A stretch of DNA of 64,000 nt from Flavobacterium amniphilum. GTDB taxonomy: Bacteria; Bacteroidota; Bacteroidia; Flavobacteriales; Flavobacteriaceae. A program made the position numbers and the translations under genes. How positions within the stretch are numbered: position 1 is the stretch's first letter; each line of letters starts with the position of its first letter. The stretch spans positions 211,346-275,345 of the forward strand of contig NZ_JAMLJL010000005.1 of NCBI RefSeq assembly GCF_023634845.1, in the 5' to 3' direction. The notes under the pieces are model-generated. The model did no database searches, was not told the origin of the DNA, and was given only the letters and a program-made list of their open reading frames with translations. Shown here piece after piece: positions 40,524 through 49,379 of the stretch.

Positions 40524-40946
40524 TTATTTTTTCAGTCTGATTCCGATGCCGATACCGCAATTCCATTTTCCGTTGTCTGTTGCGGTTTTGGCTGTGTAAT
40601 ATAAAGGAAGCTGGAAGGCAATCCTTTTATAGCTGTAGGTAAGTCCCACACCAAGCCCCGGTGTGATGAAAGAATTTTTAGGTTCTTTATCATCTTCTTT
40701 AAACCGCAGTGAAGGCAGCATCCCTACCATAATTTTTGAATTGTTTTTACTCCAACTGATATTCGGTCCGGTAAAATTCAAAAATCCCCCTTGGTCCACA
40801 TAACCGGCCACGACCATTCCGTCATAAGCGGCAAATGCTATTTTGGAATCTTTTGGCATAACTGCGTCGGGTGCTTTTTGCTCCTGTGCATGAAGTGAAA
40901 GATATTGGCATCCCATTAAAACCAATACCCCGAAAAATCGTTTCAT
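40524..40946 (-). CDS. Small outer-membrane-like protein
   Basis: A 140-residue protein with a signal peptide (MKRFFGVLVLMGCQYLSLHA). It has beta strands typical of a small or truncated barrel (NISWSKNNSKIMVGMLPSLRF, FITPGLGVGLTYSYKRIAFQLPLYY, KWNCGIGIGIRLKK). It lies 35 bp upstream of the antiporter on the same strand and may share its transcript. A family could not be named. Confidence 0.6.
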   Translation of the reverse strand: MKRFFGVLVLMGCQYLSLHAQEQKAPDAVMPKDSKIAFAAYDGMVVAGYVDQGGFLNFTGPNISWSKNNSKIMVGMLPSLRFKEDDKEPKNSFITPGLGVGLTYSYKRIAFQLPLYYTAKTATDNGKWNCGIGIGIRLKK

Positions 40947-41058
40947 AACTGTGTTTTGCTTTTATTCAACACAAAAATGAAACTTTAAAGAATAAAAAAA
41001 ACGGTATACGAATAAACCGGTACAGAAATGTAATGAGTGGGATAAAATCTGTAACGAA

Positions 41059-41778
41059 TCAATATTGCACCTTCTGCAAAAATTCATTCCTGTAGGTTTC
41101 ACTCAGGATAAGCTTTAAGCTGCCACCGGACGGCAATTGGATATTCGTTGTAATTTCATCAAATGAAAAAACCTTGATGATTTTCAGTGCAATGATTTCT
41201 TTCTTATTGATGCGCACAAAACTGTTCCCGGGCAGTATCTCCAGTAATTTATCAAATGAAATATTCTTGAGGGTGATTTCGGTGCTGTCCTGCAACCGGA
41301 TGATTTTATCCCGGCTGTCTATTTCGGATACTTTGATATAACACAACTGGTCAAAGAAGATAAGCGCCTTGCCTTTGTCGGTATTCAATTGTACAAAATC
41401 CTTTTCATTTTTATGGGCACTCAGACGGATTTTTGCTTTGGTGATGGCCTGCTGCAGGCGTTCCATTTTGATTGGCTTCCGTACATAATCAACCGCATCG
41501 ATATCATAGGCTTCGGCTGCATACTCCTTATAAGCCGTCGTGAAAATAACCGGTTTGCCATGCAACAGATTCGCGACCTGCAAACCGTTCATCCCGGGCA
41601 TTTCAATATCAATGATGCACAAATCAAATTCATGATGCTCCAATTCATTCAGAAAAGAAACCGGGGAATTGAATGCTTTCACCACTTCGAGATCCTTTAT
41701 CTGCTCACATAACATTTTGAGATAGGTTAACCCCGGCAATTCATCATCCAGCAGTAAGCATTTTATTTTTGTGCTCAA
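41059..41778 (-). CDS. LytTR-family response regulator
   Basis: A 239-residue regulator. Receiver at residues 5-120 with acidic residues D11, D12 and E13, phospho-acceptor D57 (CIIDIEMPGMNG) and K101 (VRKPI). LytTR DNA-binding domain at about 140-237 (SFVRINKKEIIALKIIKVFSFDEI). LytTR regulators bind tandem direct repeats and often control surface or biofilm genes. It overlaps the kinase gene by 35 bp. Confidence 0.93.
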   Translation of the reverse strand: MSTKIKCLLLDDELPGLTYLKMLCEQIKDLEVVKAFNSPVSFLNELEHHEFDLCIIDIEMPGMNGLQVANLLHGKPVIFTTAYKEYAAEAYDIDAVDYVRKPIKMERLQQAITKAKIRLSAHKNEKDFVQLNTDKGKALIFFDQLCYIKVSEIDSRDKIIRLQDSTEITLKNISFDKLLEILPGNSFVRINKKEIIALKIIKVFSFDEITTNIQLPSGGSLKLILSETYRNEFLQKVQY

Positions 41779-42538
41779 GTAAATCTATTTTTAGTGTTGC
41801 AATATATACATTTTCCTCAATAAACCTTTCCAGTTTGAAATTCCCCTTATAGATAATATTCAGGCGCTGTTCCAGTGTTTCCGAACCTATACCGCCTTTG
41901 TCTTTTTTAATGGGAGGCTTACCCGAAATCTTGTTGGACACCGTGAGGGAGAACACATTGTTTTTGAATTCGAAAATGATGGAAATAAACGAGTCCTCGC
42001 TTTGGAGGTCGGCATGCTTAAACGCATTTTCAATCAGGTCGATCGATATGAGCGGGGCCAGGACGCTTTGTCCATACAAAGGCTCTGATTCATCAATTTT
42101 GGTTTTCACCTTTAATTCAAAAAGCGGGCTGATTTTTATTTTATTGATCTCGATAAGATTGAGCGCAAATTCAATTTCTTCTTTCGGGGTCACGAACTTG
42201 TTCTTGCTTTCATACAAAATGTAATCCAGTACGTTTGCCAGTTTGTCGAGTGCAAAATAGGTCTGGTATGCATGCGACTGGATGGAATTGAGTATGTTCT
42301 TGAATAAGTGGGGGTTCAACCGGGATTCGAGTGTTTCGAGCTGTAAGGAATTGATTTGCCCTTCCACCTGTCTGAATCTGGTTTCGGTTACTTTCTTTTC
42401 CTTCTCTGCCTTTACGAGTTTTATCCATAAAAAGGCACATGCCACTGCCAGTATCAGGATAATACCGGTAAAGATATACGAATATTCAATGGTAAGGGTG
42501 CTGTTCGGATTCACATGATACAATTTACAACTGTTCAA
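41744..42538 (-). CDS. LytS/YehU-type sensor histidine kinase
   Basis: A 264-residue kinase with one N-terminal transmembrane helix (about 19-40), a coiled linker, and the His_kinase domain with phospho-accepting H77 in ESRLNPHLFKNILNSIQSH. The N-box is SIDLIENAFKHAD, and the ATP lid is KGGIGSETLEQRLNIIY. There is no separate sensor domain, so signal input may come through the helix or a partner. The LytTR regulator is its cognate partner. Confidence 0.9.
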   Translation of the reverse strand: MNSCKLYHVNPNSTLTIEYSYIFTGIILILAVACAFLWIKLVKAEKEKKVTETRFRQVEGQINSLQLETLESRLNPHLFKNILNSIQSHAYQTYFALDKLANVLDYILYESKNKFVTPKEEIEFALNLIEINKIKISPLFELKVKTKIDESEPLYGQSVLAPLISIDLIENAFKHADLQSEDSFISIIFEFKNNVFSLTVSNKISGKPPIKKDKGGIGSETLEQRLNIIYKGNFKLERFIEENVYIATLKIDLLEHKNKMLTAG

Positions 42539-42540
42539 AT

Positions 42541-42660
42541 ATAGTGAGTTATGGGTTATGAATTATAAGTTAGGAGTTAGGAGTTATAAGTTATAAGTTA
42601 TAAGTTATAAGTTATAAGTTATGAGTTATAAGTTATGAGTTATGAGTTATGAGTTGTGGA
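42541..42660 (+). repeat. GTTATRA heptamer tandem array
   Basis: About 15 tandem 7-mers, GTTATAA and GTTATGA with a few GTTAGGA variants, directly upstream of the LytS-type gene start. This is the longest array of this microsatellite in the window. Confidence 0.9.
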
Positions 42661-42665
42661 TGATT

Positions 42666-42785
42666 ACGGTGGCTGAGGCTCTCGAAGCCACATTTCCGAT
42701 ACTTATGCCTTCGAGAACCTCAGGCAACGCATTTCGATGGTCGAGTAACTGAACCTGAGTAGTACGAAGCCACGTCATCTTGGGT
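42666..42785. repeat. Modular palindromes near 42.7 kb
   Basis: GGTGGCTGAGGCTCTCGAAG then CCAC, followed by TGCCTTCGAGAACCTCAGGC and a TCGAGTAACTGAACCTGAGT unit. No gene. Confidence 0.8.
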
Positions 42786-42846
42786 GGTTGTAGACACGAG
42801 CGGGACGCTCGCGTCAGCTGTGCAACCCTAATAGTTATTGGGCCTT

Positions 42847-43161
42847 AAAAATTTTACCTTCATCCTCCTGCGTCGGATACGGCTTATTTCCTTTCTTTTG
42901 TCTTGACATCTCGTCTGAGGCCGAGACACGGCAAAGAAACAAAAAGTACTCATGTAACTATTTGTCTAAGGATTCCGTGAATCTTCGATTTCAAGTCTGG
43001 GATTTTCAGCGGTCAAATAAAGTTTCGAATCCTAAAAGAAAAGAACTCACCCTTCGGGTTCAAACAGCTTTTCTTTTTACGGATTCTTCAACTATTTGAC
43101 ACTCGCTTCCAAATCCTAAGACTTTTGTACATCCTATGTCTTTGACGGGAAGAGAATCTAA
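42847..43161 (+). repeat. Structured intergenic element, copy B
   Basis: Second copy of the element at 23041-23292, 63 bp longer because of two insertions (around 42908 and 42951). The nested hairpin lies at 43012-43100. Its tip reads ACCC-TTC-GGGT at 43049-43059, whereas copy A has GCCT-TTC-AGGC: two base pairs changed on both strands. Confidence 0.85.
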
Positions 43162-43238
43162 GCTCCAATAATCTTTCAATCTGATAATCGAATAATCTGA
43201 TAATCTCCTAAAATCATTGTCTTACAAAAAATCACCCC

Positions 43239-43275
43239 TGTGGCAATTTCGTTTTCGAAAACCAATTTGCCACAA
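43239..43275 (+). repeat. GTGGCAA hairpin, half copy
   Basis: A single hairpin fusing the start of the first and the end of the second stem-loop, as if recombination removed the middle. The rest of 43276-43403 contains no gene. Confidence 0.85.
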
Positions 43276-43403
43276 TTTTACCGGTGGCAGATATACATCA
43301 TCAATCCGTAAAATTTCAAAAGCAACATTTCTGCCTTAAATTTTATAAAAGTTATAACATATTTCCACTCCCTTGATGAAATCAATTTAATTATATTTAC
43401 ATT

Positions 43404-43727
43404 ATGAGATTCCTCGCATCCATAATAAGCATCTATTTTTTGTTTCTTGGAGCTGTGCCTGCGGTACAGGTTGTCAGGATGCAGCTTATTCCGGATTGTT
43501 CCTGTTCCTGTTCAAAAGAGCAAGAACCAACAAAAGATACGGATGGATGTGATAAGCGGGAATGTTCCGTTTCCTCCTGTTGTTACAAAAATATTTTCCT
43601 TGAGGTTCCAACAAAATTCACTCTCCATTATTTTCAGGATATTGTAATAAACCATAACTTTTGGTTTAATGAAATCATTACTTCGCAAAACATTTTTGAT
43701 ATTTGGCATCCGCCCAGAGCCGTTTAA
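43404..43727 (+). CDS. Small Cys-rich exported protein
   Basis: A 107-residue protein with a signal-like N-terminus (MRFLASIISIYFLFLGAVPA). It has nine Cys between residues 32 and 60 (CSCSCSKEQEP, DGCDKRECSVSSCC), and an aromatic tail that ends in IFDIWHPPRAV. The Cys cluster could bind copper or another soft metal, or form disulphides. The IW-PP tail is common in small flavobacterial proteins near metal-efflux genes, though none is seen here. It is probably co-regulated with the next gene. Confidence 0.6.
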   Translation: MRFLASIISIYFLFLGAVPAVQVVRMQLIPDCSCSCSKEQEPTKDTDGCDKRECSVSSCCYKNIFLEVPTKFTLHYFQDIVINHNFWFNEIITSQNIFDIWHPPRAV

Positions 43728-43810
43728 ATCTCATAGGGTAAAAAAATAGTTGGGTACCAAGTACCTTTTACTATACGATTTCAATTATAAAAATTTAAAA
43801 TATCAAAAAG

Positions 43811-44035
43811 ATGAAAAATATCATAATGGTAGCTGTTTTCGCATTGTTTGCGGGAACTTACACAGGTAATGCCCAAGAAGGCAAGAATAAAGCAAAAAAA
43901 GAATCATGCTGTTCGGCAGATAAAAAAACGGCCACAGCCAGTTGCGAAAAAGATAAAGCGCATGTATGTCTGACCGATGCTTCTTGTTGTGCTACTTCCA
44001 AAAAAAGTACACCTAAAAAGAGTAACAGATCATAA
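43811..44035 (+). CDS. Small Cys/Lys-rich secreted protein
   Basis: A 74-residue protein with a signal peptide (MKNIIMVAVFALFAGTYTGNAQ). The mature ~52 residues are rich in Lys and Cys (CCSADKK, SCEKDKAHVCLTDASCC). The CC and CxxxxxCC spacing suggests metal binding. It lies 83 bp after the other Cys-rich gene and is followed by a perfect terminator. A periplasmic metal-buffering role is inferred. Confidence 0.65.
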   Translation: MKNIIMVAVFALFAGTYTGNAQEGKNKAKKESCCSADKKTATASCEKDKAHVCLTDASCCATSKKSTPKKSNRS

Positions 44036-44044
44036 ATTAATTTT

Positions 44045-44071
44045 AGGGAGTGCTGAAGCACTCCCTTTTTA
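44045..44071 (+). terminator. Terminator after the Cys-rich genes
   Basis: AGGGAGTGCT and AGCACTCCCT form a perfect 10-bp stem with GA loop and T tail. It also sits at the 3' end of the convergent gene at 44084. Confidence 0.92.
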
Positions 44072-44083
44072 TTTTCAGGGAAT

Positions 44084-44701
44084 TTATTTGTAGGTTTTTC
44101 TTGGACCGGGAGCTTTTAACAAATACGCTTTAATATCTTCCCTTATTATTTTAAATGCATCCTCTTTGGAAACCAATTGCTTTGAATCAACGGGGTTGTC
44201 TGTATATTGATACCAATAACAATTTTCATTCAGCACAAAAATATTTTCAGGCAATTTTTCAATTTTTACGGCAGTAATCTTTCCGTTGGGCAATTCTTTC
44301 CAATCTATATAATCAACTCCCATGCTTTCCTTTTGCGTCCGCTCAATTCTGTGTTTCTTATTAGGCGTTTCACTATGGATTTCGATATACAGGAAACCAA
44401 AATTTGATTTTTTACAGTATACCGGGGTCGTTAGCGATTGTGTATCGTTTACCTTAACCTCTTCGTTTTGTGTTATATCAGTATATCCGGCTTTTTTCAG
44501 TTCATCAATTATGACCGGAATAACTTCTTTTAACCGTAACCAATTAGTTGTAAGAATTTTACCGTGAAGGCCTTTTTTCTTCATGGCAGGAAAATCCAAA
44601 TAATAGTCATAATAATTAGATGAGTTAATCTTATTTTCATTTTGACCGAACGATGTTCCAATTCCTAAAATTAAAAGCAGTGCCGCAATTTGATTTTTCA
44701 T
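44084..44701 (-). CDS. Secreted protein of unknown function
   Basis: The start at 44701 gives a 205-residue protein with an immediate signal peptide (MKNQIAALLLILGIGTSFGQ). An upstream Met at 44722 would add seven residues before it. The body (YYLDFPAMKKKGLHGKILTT, GFLYIEIHSETPNKKHRIER, ENCYWYQYTDNPVDSK) is not a family I recognise. It is transcribed alone, convergent with the Cys-rich pair. Confidence 0.6.
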   Translation of the reverse strand: MKNQIAALLLILGIGTSFGQNENKINSSNYYDYYLDFPAMKKKGLHGKILTTNWLRLKEVIPVIIDELKKAGYTDITQNEEVKVNDTQSLTTPVYCKKSNFGFLYIEIHSETPNKKHRIERTQKESMGVDYIDWKELPNGKITAVKIEKLPENIFVLNENCYWYQYTDNPVDSKQLVSKEDAFKIIREDIKAYLLKAPGPRKTYK

Positions 44702-44809
44702 ACTTTCGTTTAAGTTTTGCATTGCGAAGATATACTTTTAGAAAAGAATTGATGCAAAACATGGTATTGGGGTAATATCAAATTAAGTGATCACCTTAAA
44801 TTTTAAAAT

Positions 44810-44989
44810 ATGAGCGATTACATTGTCTTGTTTGGTTTGGTTATTTTTCTTGGGATTTATTATAGATTAGACAAAAAAAATCTGGAAGATTATTTTTATA
44901 AAGCCCCATATGACAGGTTTAATGCAATAAGACTGTATTTAGTCTTGATTGGTGGAGTAATCCTAATGATTTTTAAAATAATCCTGTAA
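44810..44989 (+). CDS. 59-residue membrane protein
   Basis: ATG at 44810 to TAA at 44987 encodes MSDYIVLFGLVIFLGIYYRL..., with helices at about 4-18 and 41-58 and a charged loop DKKNLEDYFYKAPYDRF between. Codon use and the two-helix layout support a real gene. The function is unknown. Confidence 0.5.
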   Translation: MSDYIVLFGLVIFLGIYYRLDKKNLEDYFYKAPYDRFNAIRLYLVLIGGVILMIFKIIL

Positions 44990-45003
44990 CCTGCTGCGCA
45001 AAT

Positions 45004-45198
45004 CTATGATCCGTCTTTTGTTGCCTGTACCAAACCTATTCCCGAGGAAAAAAACAGAATACCTAAAACACTGTAAATAATCATGCCCCTCACATCCTGA
45101 TCACTGCCTTGTGTATTCATGAACAGGTAAGCGGCATACAATAATCCGCTAATTCCCAATATAGTGAGAATGGCACCGAAAATTCTCTTCAGATTCAT
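45004..45198 (-). CDS. 64-residue two-helix membrane protein
   Basis: MNLKRIFGAILTILGISGLLYAAYLF, then a polar loop (NTQGSDQDVRG) and a second helix (MIIYSVLGILFFSSGIGLV). Small proteins of this pattern are conserved in flavobacteria. No function is known. It is convergent with the 59-residue membrane protein. Confidence 0.65.
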   Translation of the reverse strand: MNLKRIFGAILTILGISGLLYAAYLFMNTQGSDQDVRGMIIYSVLGILFFSSGIGLVQATKDGS

Positions 45199-45280
45199 GG
45201 CCTTAGTCTTTAAAGTGAACTACAAAGTTACTCTACAGAAAAACCGGAAGCGTTATGCAATTGCTGTCAAAAGTTATAGA

Positions 45281-45690
45281 ATTATAAGTTATGAGTTGTG
45301 AGTTGTGAGCTGAATTGGAGTATTGAAGTTTTATTTCATCAGGTGGTTTCGACTACGCTCAACCACCATCGACTACGTTAACCATTCAGGGTAACGGTGG
45401 CTGAGCGGAGCCGAAGCCATAATCCCTTAAAATCATTATCTTACAAAAAATCACCCTTGTGGCAATTTCGTTTTCAATTTTCTTTTTGCCACAACTTTTG
45501 TGGCAATTTCGTTTTCAAAAACCAATTTGCCACAGATTTATGGTGGCTGAACAGGTTACTGAGCCTGTCGAAGTATGGTTACTGAGCCTGTCGAAGTATG
45601 GTGGCTGAGCGGAGCCGAAGCCACATTATCTTCGGTGGCTTCGGCTCCGCTCAGCCACCGTCGAGAGCACTCCGACAAGCCCAGTGTGAC
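45281..45690. repeat. Repeat island, 45.3-45.7 kb
   Basis: GTTATRA/GTTGTGA heptamers (45281-45310), GGTGGTT/AACCACC (45342-45367), a full GTGGCAA element (45458-45534), two 23-bp TGAGCCTGTCGAAGTATGGT units, and two opposing GGTGGCTGAGCGGAGCCGAA palindromes (45600-45660). Frames through it encode only repeat-derived peptides. Confidence 0.88.
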
Positions 45691-45742
45691 ACCTCAGCCA
45701 CACAAAACCAAAAAATTAAAACATAATCCAATTCTTATTTTT

Positions 45743-45750
45743 TAGCTTTG
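45743..45750 (+). promoter_or_regulatory. -7 box of the TPR-kinase operon
   Basis: TAGCTTTG, 22 bases before the ATG at 45773. Confidence 0.6.
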
Positions 45751-45772
45751 TAGGAAACGATAAAAACTAAAC

Positions 45773-47620
45773 ATGAAATTGCGTCTGCTGCTCTACACTG
45801 CCCTATCGCTGATCTCACTACAGGGATTCTCACAGGATATGAGGCTCGAATCCCTGAATAAACTTCCGGTGGATTCCCTCAAGGTACTGGCAGAAAAAAG
45901 AAAGCAGCTGCCGCCGGATACCAATCTGGTCAATGTCTACTCGGTGCTGAGCTCAAAACATTTGTACGTAAACAATACCGAAGCCAAAAAATACGCCGGG
46001 AAAGTATTACAATTGGCCAAAAAACTACAGTATGAACGCGCCATCGCCGCCGGTACCAACGACATGGCACTGATTCTTTTATCGGAAGGTCACGCCAACA
46101 AAGCTTATCAGATGCTACGGGGTAATCTGATTTACTACCGTAAAGTACAAAACTTCACCGGTCTGGGAACCAATTACCTCAACATCGGACTCGTGCACGG
46201 CACCCAGAACGAACTGGACAAAGCCATCGGAAGCTTCAAACGGGCCTTATACTATTACAAAAAAGGAAACGCCAACAATAACAAACTCGCGGCCTGTTAC
46301 TCAATGCTGGGGAATGCCTACTCTTATCTGAACGATGAAAAACAATCCATCAAAAATTACCGGAAAGCCCTGCAGCTGGAAGATGATCCTGAAGATCTTT
46401 TAAGCATGCAGAACAATTTGGGGAAAGCGTATGCCGACTTTAAGAAATACGATTCGGCTTTATACTTTTTCCAAAAAGCGGTCATCGAAAACAAAAAGAT
46501 CAAGTCCTCTTACAATGAGATGATTTCTTCCCATTACATAGGGGATCTGTATCTCAAAATGCAACAGCCGGACCAGGCAATACAGTATCTAAAAAAAGGA
46601 CTCGGTCTTGCCCAACAGGAAAAAAATCTGGACGATGAAATGCTCATCAATAAAAAACTGGCCGAAGCCTATACCTTAAAAGGAGATTACAAAAGCGCGC
46701 TGCAATTCCACCGGGAATACGCCTCATTAAAAGACACCCTGCAAACCAAAAGCAACACGGCCGAGGTCAAGAAAATCGAAACCAAGTTCGAACTCGAGCG
46801 TCAGGATGCGAAACTCACCCTCCTGGAGAACCAGAAGAAGCTCAACGAAGCCGAACTCAAGAAATCCAATCTTATCCTGCTCATGGGAAGTGTGGTATTG
46901 CTTTTGTTTATTGCCCTCACCTGGTACTGGTACCGCCAGCACAAAACCAAGGCATTGCTGAACCAACAACAGGAAGTCCAGTTTAAAACCACGCTGCAAT
47001 TAAAAGAAACAGAATCAAATCTGGAGGGCCAACTGCTCGAACGCAAAAGACTGTCGCAGGAACTCCACGACGGATTGGGTGCGACACTGGCCGGCATCAA
47101 ACTTTCGGCTATTGCCCATTTTACGGAAAAAGAAGAAGGACAGCAACAACTGATTGCCTCGCTCGATGACGCCTGTCATGAAGTAAGACGTATGTCACAT
47201 AATTTAATGCCGCCGGCCTTTTCGGAACTGCCTTTTGCCCAGATCACCGAAGAACTGATCCGTAAACATTCGGGCCATCCGCACACTCAACTGCATTTGG
47301 AAATCCACGGCAGGGAAGCTCTCGATTGTATGAACACCAACCAGAAAACGCAAACCTACCGTATTTTGCAGGAGATCATCAATAATGCTTTCAAACATGC
47401 GCAATGCAGTCATCTTTCGCTCTTCATCAACAGTTTTGATGATCACGTCAACATTATGGCGGAAGACAACGGCATCGGGTTTGACAGCAACCAACAGCAG
47501 GAAGGCATCGGTTTGCACAACATCCGTGAACGGATCAAGGAACTGCAAACCAATTTAACCATTGACAGTTCGCCGGGCAACGGTACTGTCATCCAATTCA
47601 ATATCCCTTTACACCAATAG
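45773..47620 (+). CDS. TPR sensor histidine kinase, NarX/DesK type
   Basis: A 615-residue protein with a signal peptide (MKLRLLLYTALSLISLQGFSQ) and about seven tetratricopeptide repeats in the periplasm (residues ~60-330; GLGTNYLNIGLVHGTQNELD, DLLSMQNNLGKAYADFKKYD). One transmembrane helix (about 366-388) leads to a HisKA_3 domain (KRLSQELHDGLGATLAGIKL, phospho-His about 431) and HATPase (AEDNGIGFD, GIGLHNIRERI). TPR-kinases of Bacteroidota sense envelope or peptide signals. The LuxR-type regulator starts 3 bp downstream. Confidence 0.92.
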   Translation: MKLRLLLYTALSLISLQGFSQDMRLESLNKLPVDSLKVLAEKRKQLPPDTNLVNVYSVLSSKHLYVNNTEAKKYAGKVLQLAKKLQYERAIAAGTNDMALILLSEGHANKAYQMLRGNLIYYRKVQNFTGLGTNYLNIGLVHGTQNELDKAIGSFKRALYYYKKGNANNNKLAACYSMLGNAYSYLNDEKQSIKNYRKALQLEDDPEDLLSMQNNLGKAYADFKKYDSALYFFQKAVIENKKIKSSYNEMISSHYIGDLYLKMQQPDQAIQYLKKGLGLAQQEKNLDDEMLINKKLAEAYTLKGDYKSALQFHREYASLKDTLQTKSNTAEVKKIETKFELERQDAKLTLLENQKKLNEAELKKSNLILLMGSVVLLLFIALTWYWYRQHKTKALLNQQQEVQFKTTLQLKETESNLEGQLLERKRLSQELHDGLGATLAGIKLSAIAHFTEKEEGQQQLIASLDDACHEVRRMSHNLMPPAFSELPFAQITEELIRKHSGHPHTQLHLEIHGREALDCMNTNQKTQTYRILQEIINNAFKHAQCSHLSLFINSFDDHVNIMAEDNGIGFDSNQQQEGIGLHNIRERIKELQTNLTIDSSPGNGTVIQFNIPLHQ

Positions 47621-47623
47621 CAT

Positions 47624-48268
47624 ATGGGCCAATACCGCATCACCTTAGTCGATGACCACAAAATGTTTTTGAACGGACTCGACTCGATCCTTAAAAGCAT
47701 GAACGATATTACGATTGCCGCAACCTACACAGATCCGGCGCTCTTACTGGACAATCTGGAACAGGATGCTCCGGATTTAGTGATAACCGACATCAGTATG
47801 CCCGGCATCAACGGAATTGCCCTGATCAAAAAGATCCGGAGTTTCAACCCGGACATCAAGATAATGGTGTTGAGCATGCACAACGAAGCCGCTATGGTCA
47901 AAACCATTTTAAAAGAAAATCCGCAAGGTTACCTGCTGAAGAATACCGATCAGGACGAACTCTTCCTGGCCATTACCACCATCCGGGAAGGCAACCGTTA
48001 CTACTCCCCTGCCGTACAGTCGCTTCTCATCGACGACATACAGGGCGTGGCCGCACCGCAGGCTTCGATAATCCCGGTCTTGAGTCCGCGCGAGAAAGAC
48101 GTATTGCTTTTAATTGCACAGGAATGCACCACACAGGAAATTGCCGACCGTTTGTTTCTGAGTGCCAATACCGTGGAAACTTACCGGCAGAACCTGCTGC
48201 GGAAACTGGAGGCTAAGAACTCGGCGGGAATTGTTGCCAAAGCCTATCAGTACGGACTCATAGCGTAG
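47624..48268 (+). CDS. NarL/LuxR-family response regulator
   Basis: A 214-residue regulator. Receiver with D10/D11, phospho-acceptor D56 (VITDISMPGING) and the usual Lys in LLKNTD. LuxR-type helix-turn-helix at about 145-210 (LSPREKDVLLLIAQECTTQEIADRLFLSANTVETYRQNLLRKL). It is the partner of the overlapping-operon TPR kinase. Confidence 0.95.
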   Translation: MGQYRITLVDDHKMFLNGLDSILKSMNDITIAATYTDPALLLDNLEQDAPDLVITDISMPGINGIALIKKIRSFNPDIKIMVLSMHNEAAMVKTILKENPQGYLLKNTDQDELFLAITTIREGNRYYSPAVQSLLIDDIQGVAAPQASIIPVLSPREKDVLLLIAQECTTQEIADRLFLSANTVETYRQNLLRKLEAKNSAGIVAKAYQYGLIA

Positions 48269-48404
48269 CCAGTTATTCATTTACAGTAACCAAAATCTAA
48301 ATGTCTGACAATCTAATAATCTGATAATCTAAATTAGTACTCCCTGAAACCAGCCAACTTTATTTTTGGTGGTTTTCCGTCTTGACCGCCATGCCTGTCA
48401 ACGG

Positions 48405-48412
48405 TAATTTTG
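48405..48412 (+). promoter_or_regulatory. -7 box of the YD-like lipoprotein gene
   Basis: TAATTTTG, 27 bases before the ATG at 48440; it excludes the in-frame TTG at 48410. Confidence 0.55.
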
Positions 48413-48439
48413 TTTCATCAAATTAAAACAACTAATACA

Positions 48440-49225
48440 ATGAAAACGAAATTATTAGGATTGGCAACACTGCTTTTAACATTAGGGTGTTCCAAAGATG
48501 AAGAAACTTCCACTCCACAGGAATTACCGGTTAAAATAACCAAATGGAACGGAAACGGCACATTGAATAACATGCAGATCATTACGTATGACAGCAAGAA
48601 GCGTATCTCGGAAGTTGATATCAGCGAACCGAATACCAGTAACAACCGGAAAATCAATTATACGTATTCCTCGGGGAAGATAACAAGACTGACGGATTAT
48701 ACAGACCCAGCCCAAACCGATACGAAGTATGTTCATTATTATGGCAACGGTAAGATCATCAAAGAAGAACTTTATATAGGTAATGGTCTTGACCGGGTGT
48801 TTACCTGGACCAACAATCATGATGGCAGTAAAACGGCAAAATCAACCAAAAGCAATGGGGAATTGATCAATACATTCAGATACTATTTCAACAGTCAGGG
48901 GAACTGTACTTCGGTACGTGTGGATTTTGCCGATCCTACCCGAACGGATTTCACCATTACTTACGACCGTTTTGATACCAATCCGCGTGCCTTGTTCCAT
49001 CATTACTGGATGGCACCCTGGTGTGATATTCCGGGAACTTTCAGGGAACCTATGATTCCTAACAATCCCGGAACGTATGTCAGCACCCCGGACGGACAAA
49101 CTCCCACGACAAATCATTCATTTGACTATCAATATGATTCAAACGGCAACGTGGTCTTCCAAAAAACTTTTAACGGAGGCAGTTTATTAAACAGTACGGT
49201 ATATGAGTATGGAATGATTGAATAA
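48440..49225 (+). CDS. Lipoprotein with YD/RHS-like beta strands
   Basis: A 261-residue lipoprotein (MKTKLLGLATLLLTLGC). The body is made of YD-like strands: ITYDSKKRISEVDI, INYTYSSGKITRLTDYTDP, TFRYYFNSQGNCTSVRVDF, and FDYQYDSNGNVVFQKTFNG. This is the short DUF4595-like or RHS-like lipoprotein type abundant in Bacteroidota surfaces. It carries no toxin tip. The function is unknown. Confidence 0.75.
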   Translation: MKTKLLGLATLLLTLGCSKDEETSTPQELPVKITKWNGNGTLNNMQIITYDSKKRISEVDISEPNTSNNRKINYTYSSGKITRLTDYTDPAQTDTKYVHYYGNGKIIKEELYIGNGLDRVFTWTNNHDGSKTAKSTKSNGELINTFRYYFNSQGNCTSVRVDFADPTRTDFTITYDRFDTNPRALFHHYWMAPWCDIPGTFREPMIPNNPGTYVSTPDGQTPTTNHSFDYQYDSNGNVVFQKTFNGGSLLNSTVYEYGMIE

Positions 49226-49254
49226 GAAAAGAATGGAGTTGGTTTTGGAATGTG

Positions 49255-49281
49255 AAAGGGAACGTAAGAGTTCCCTTTTTT
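49255..49281 (+). terminator. Terminator after the YD-like lipoprotein
   Basis: AAAGGGAAC and GTTCCCTTT around GTAAGA with a run of seven T. Confidence 0.88.
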
Positions 49282-49379
49282 TGTTTTATAACTTTATTTT
49301 TCTTTTAAATATCGGGATAAAGTCCTGTAGACTTTATATACAAACAATCCCATAGCTATCGGGATTGCACAGCGGGTTA

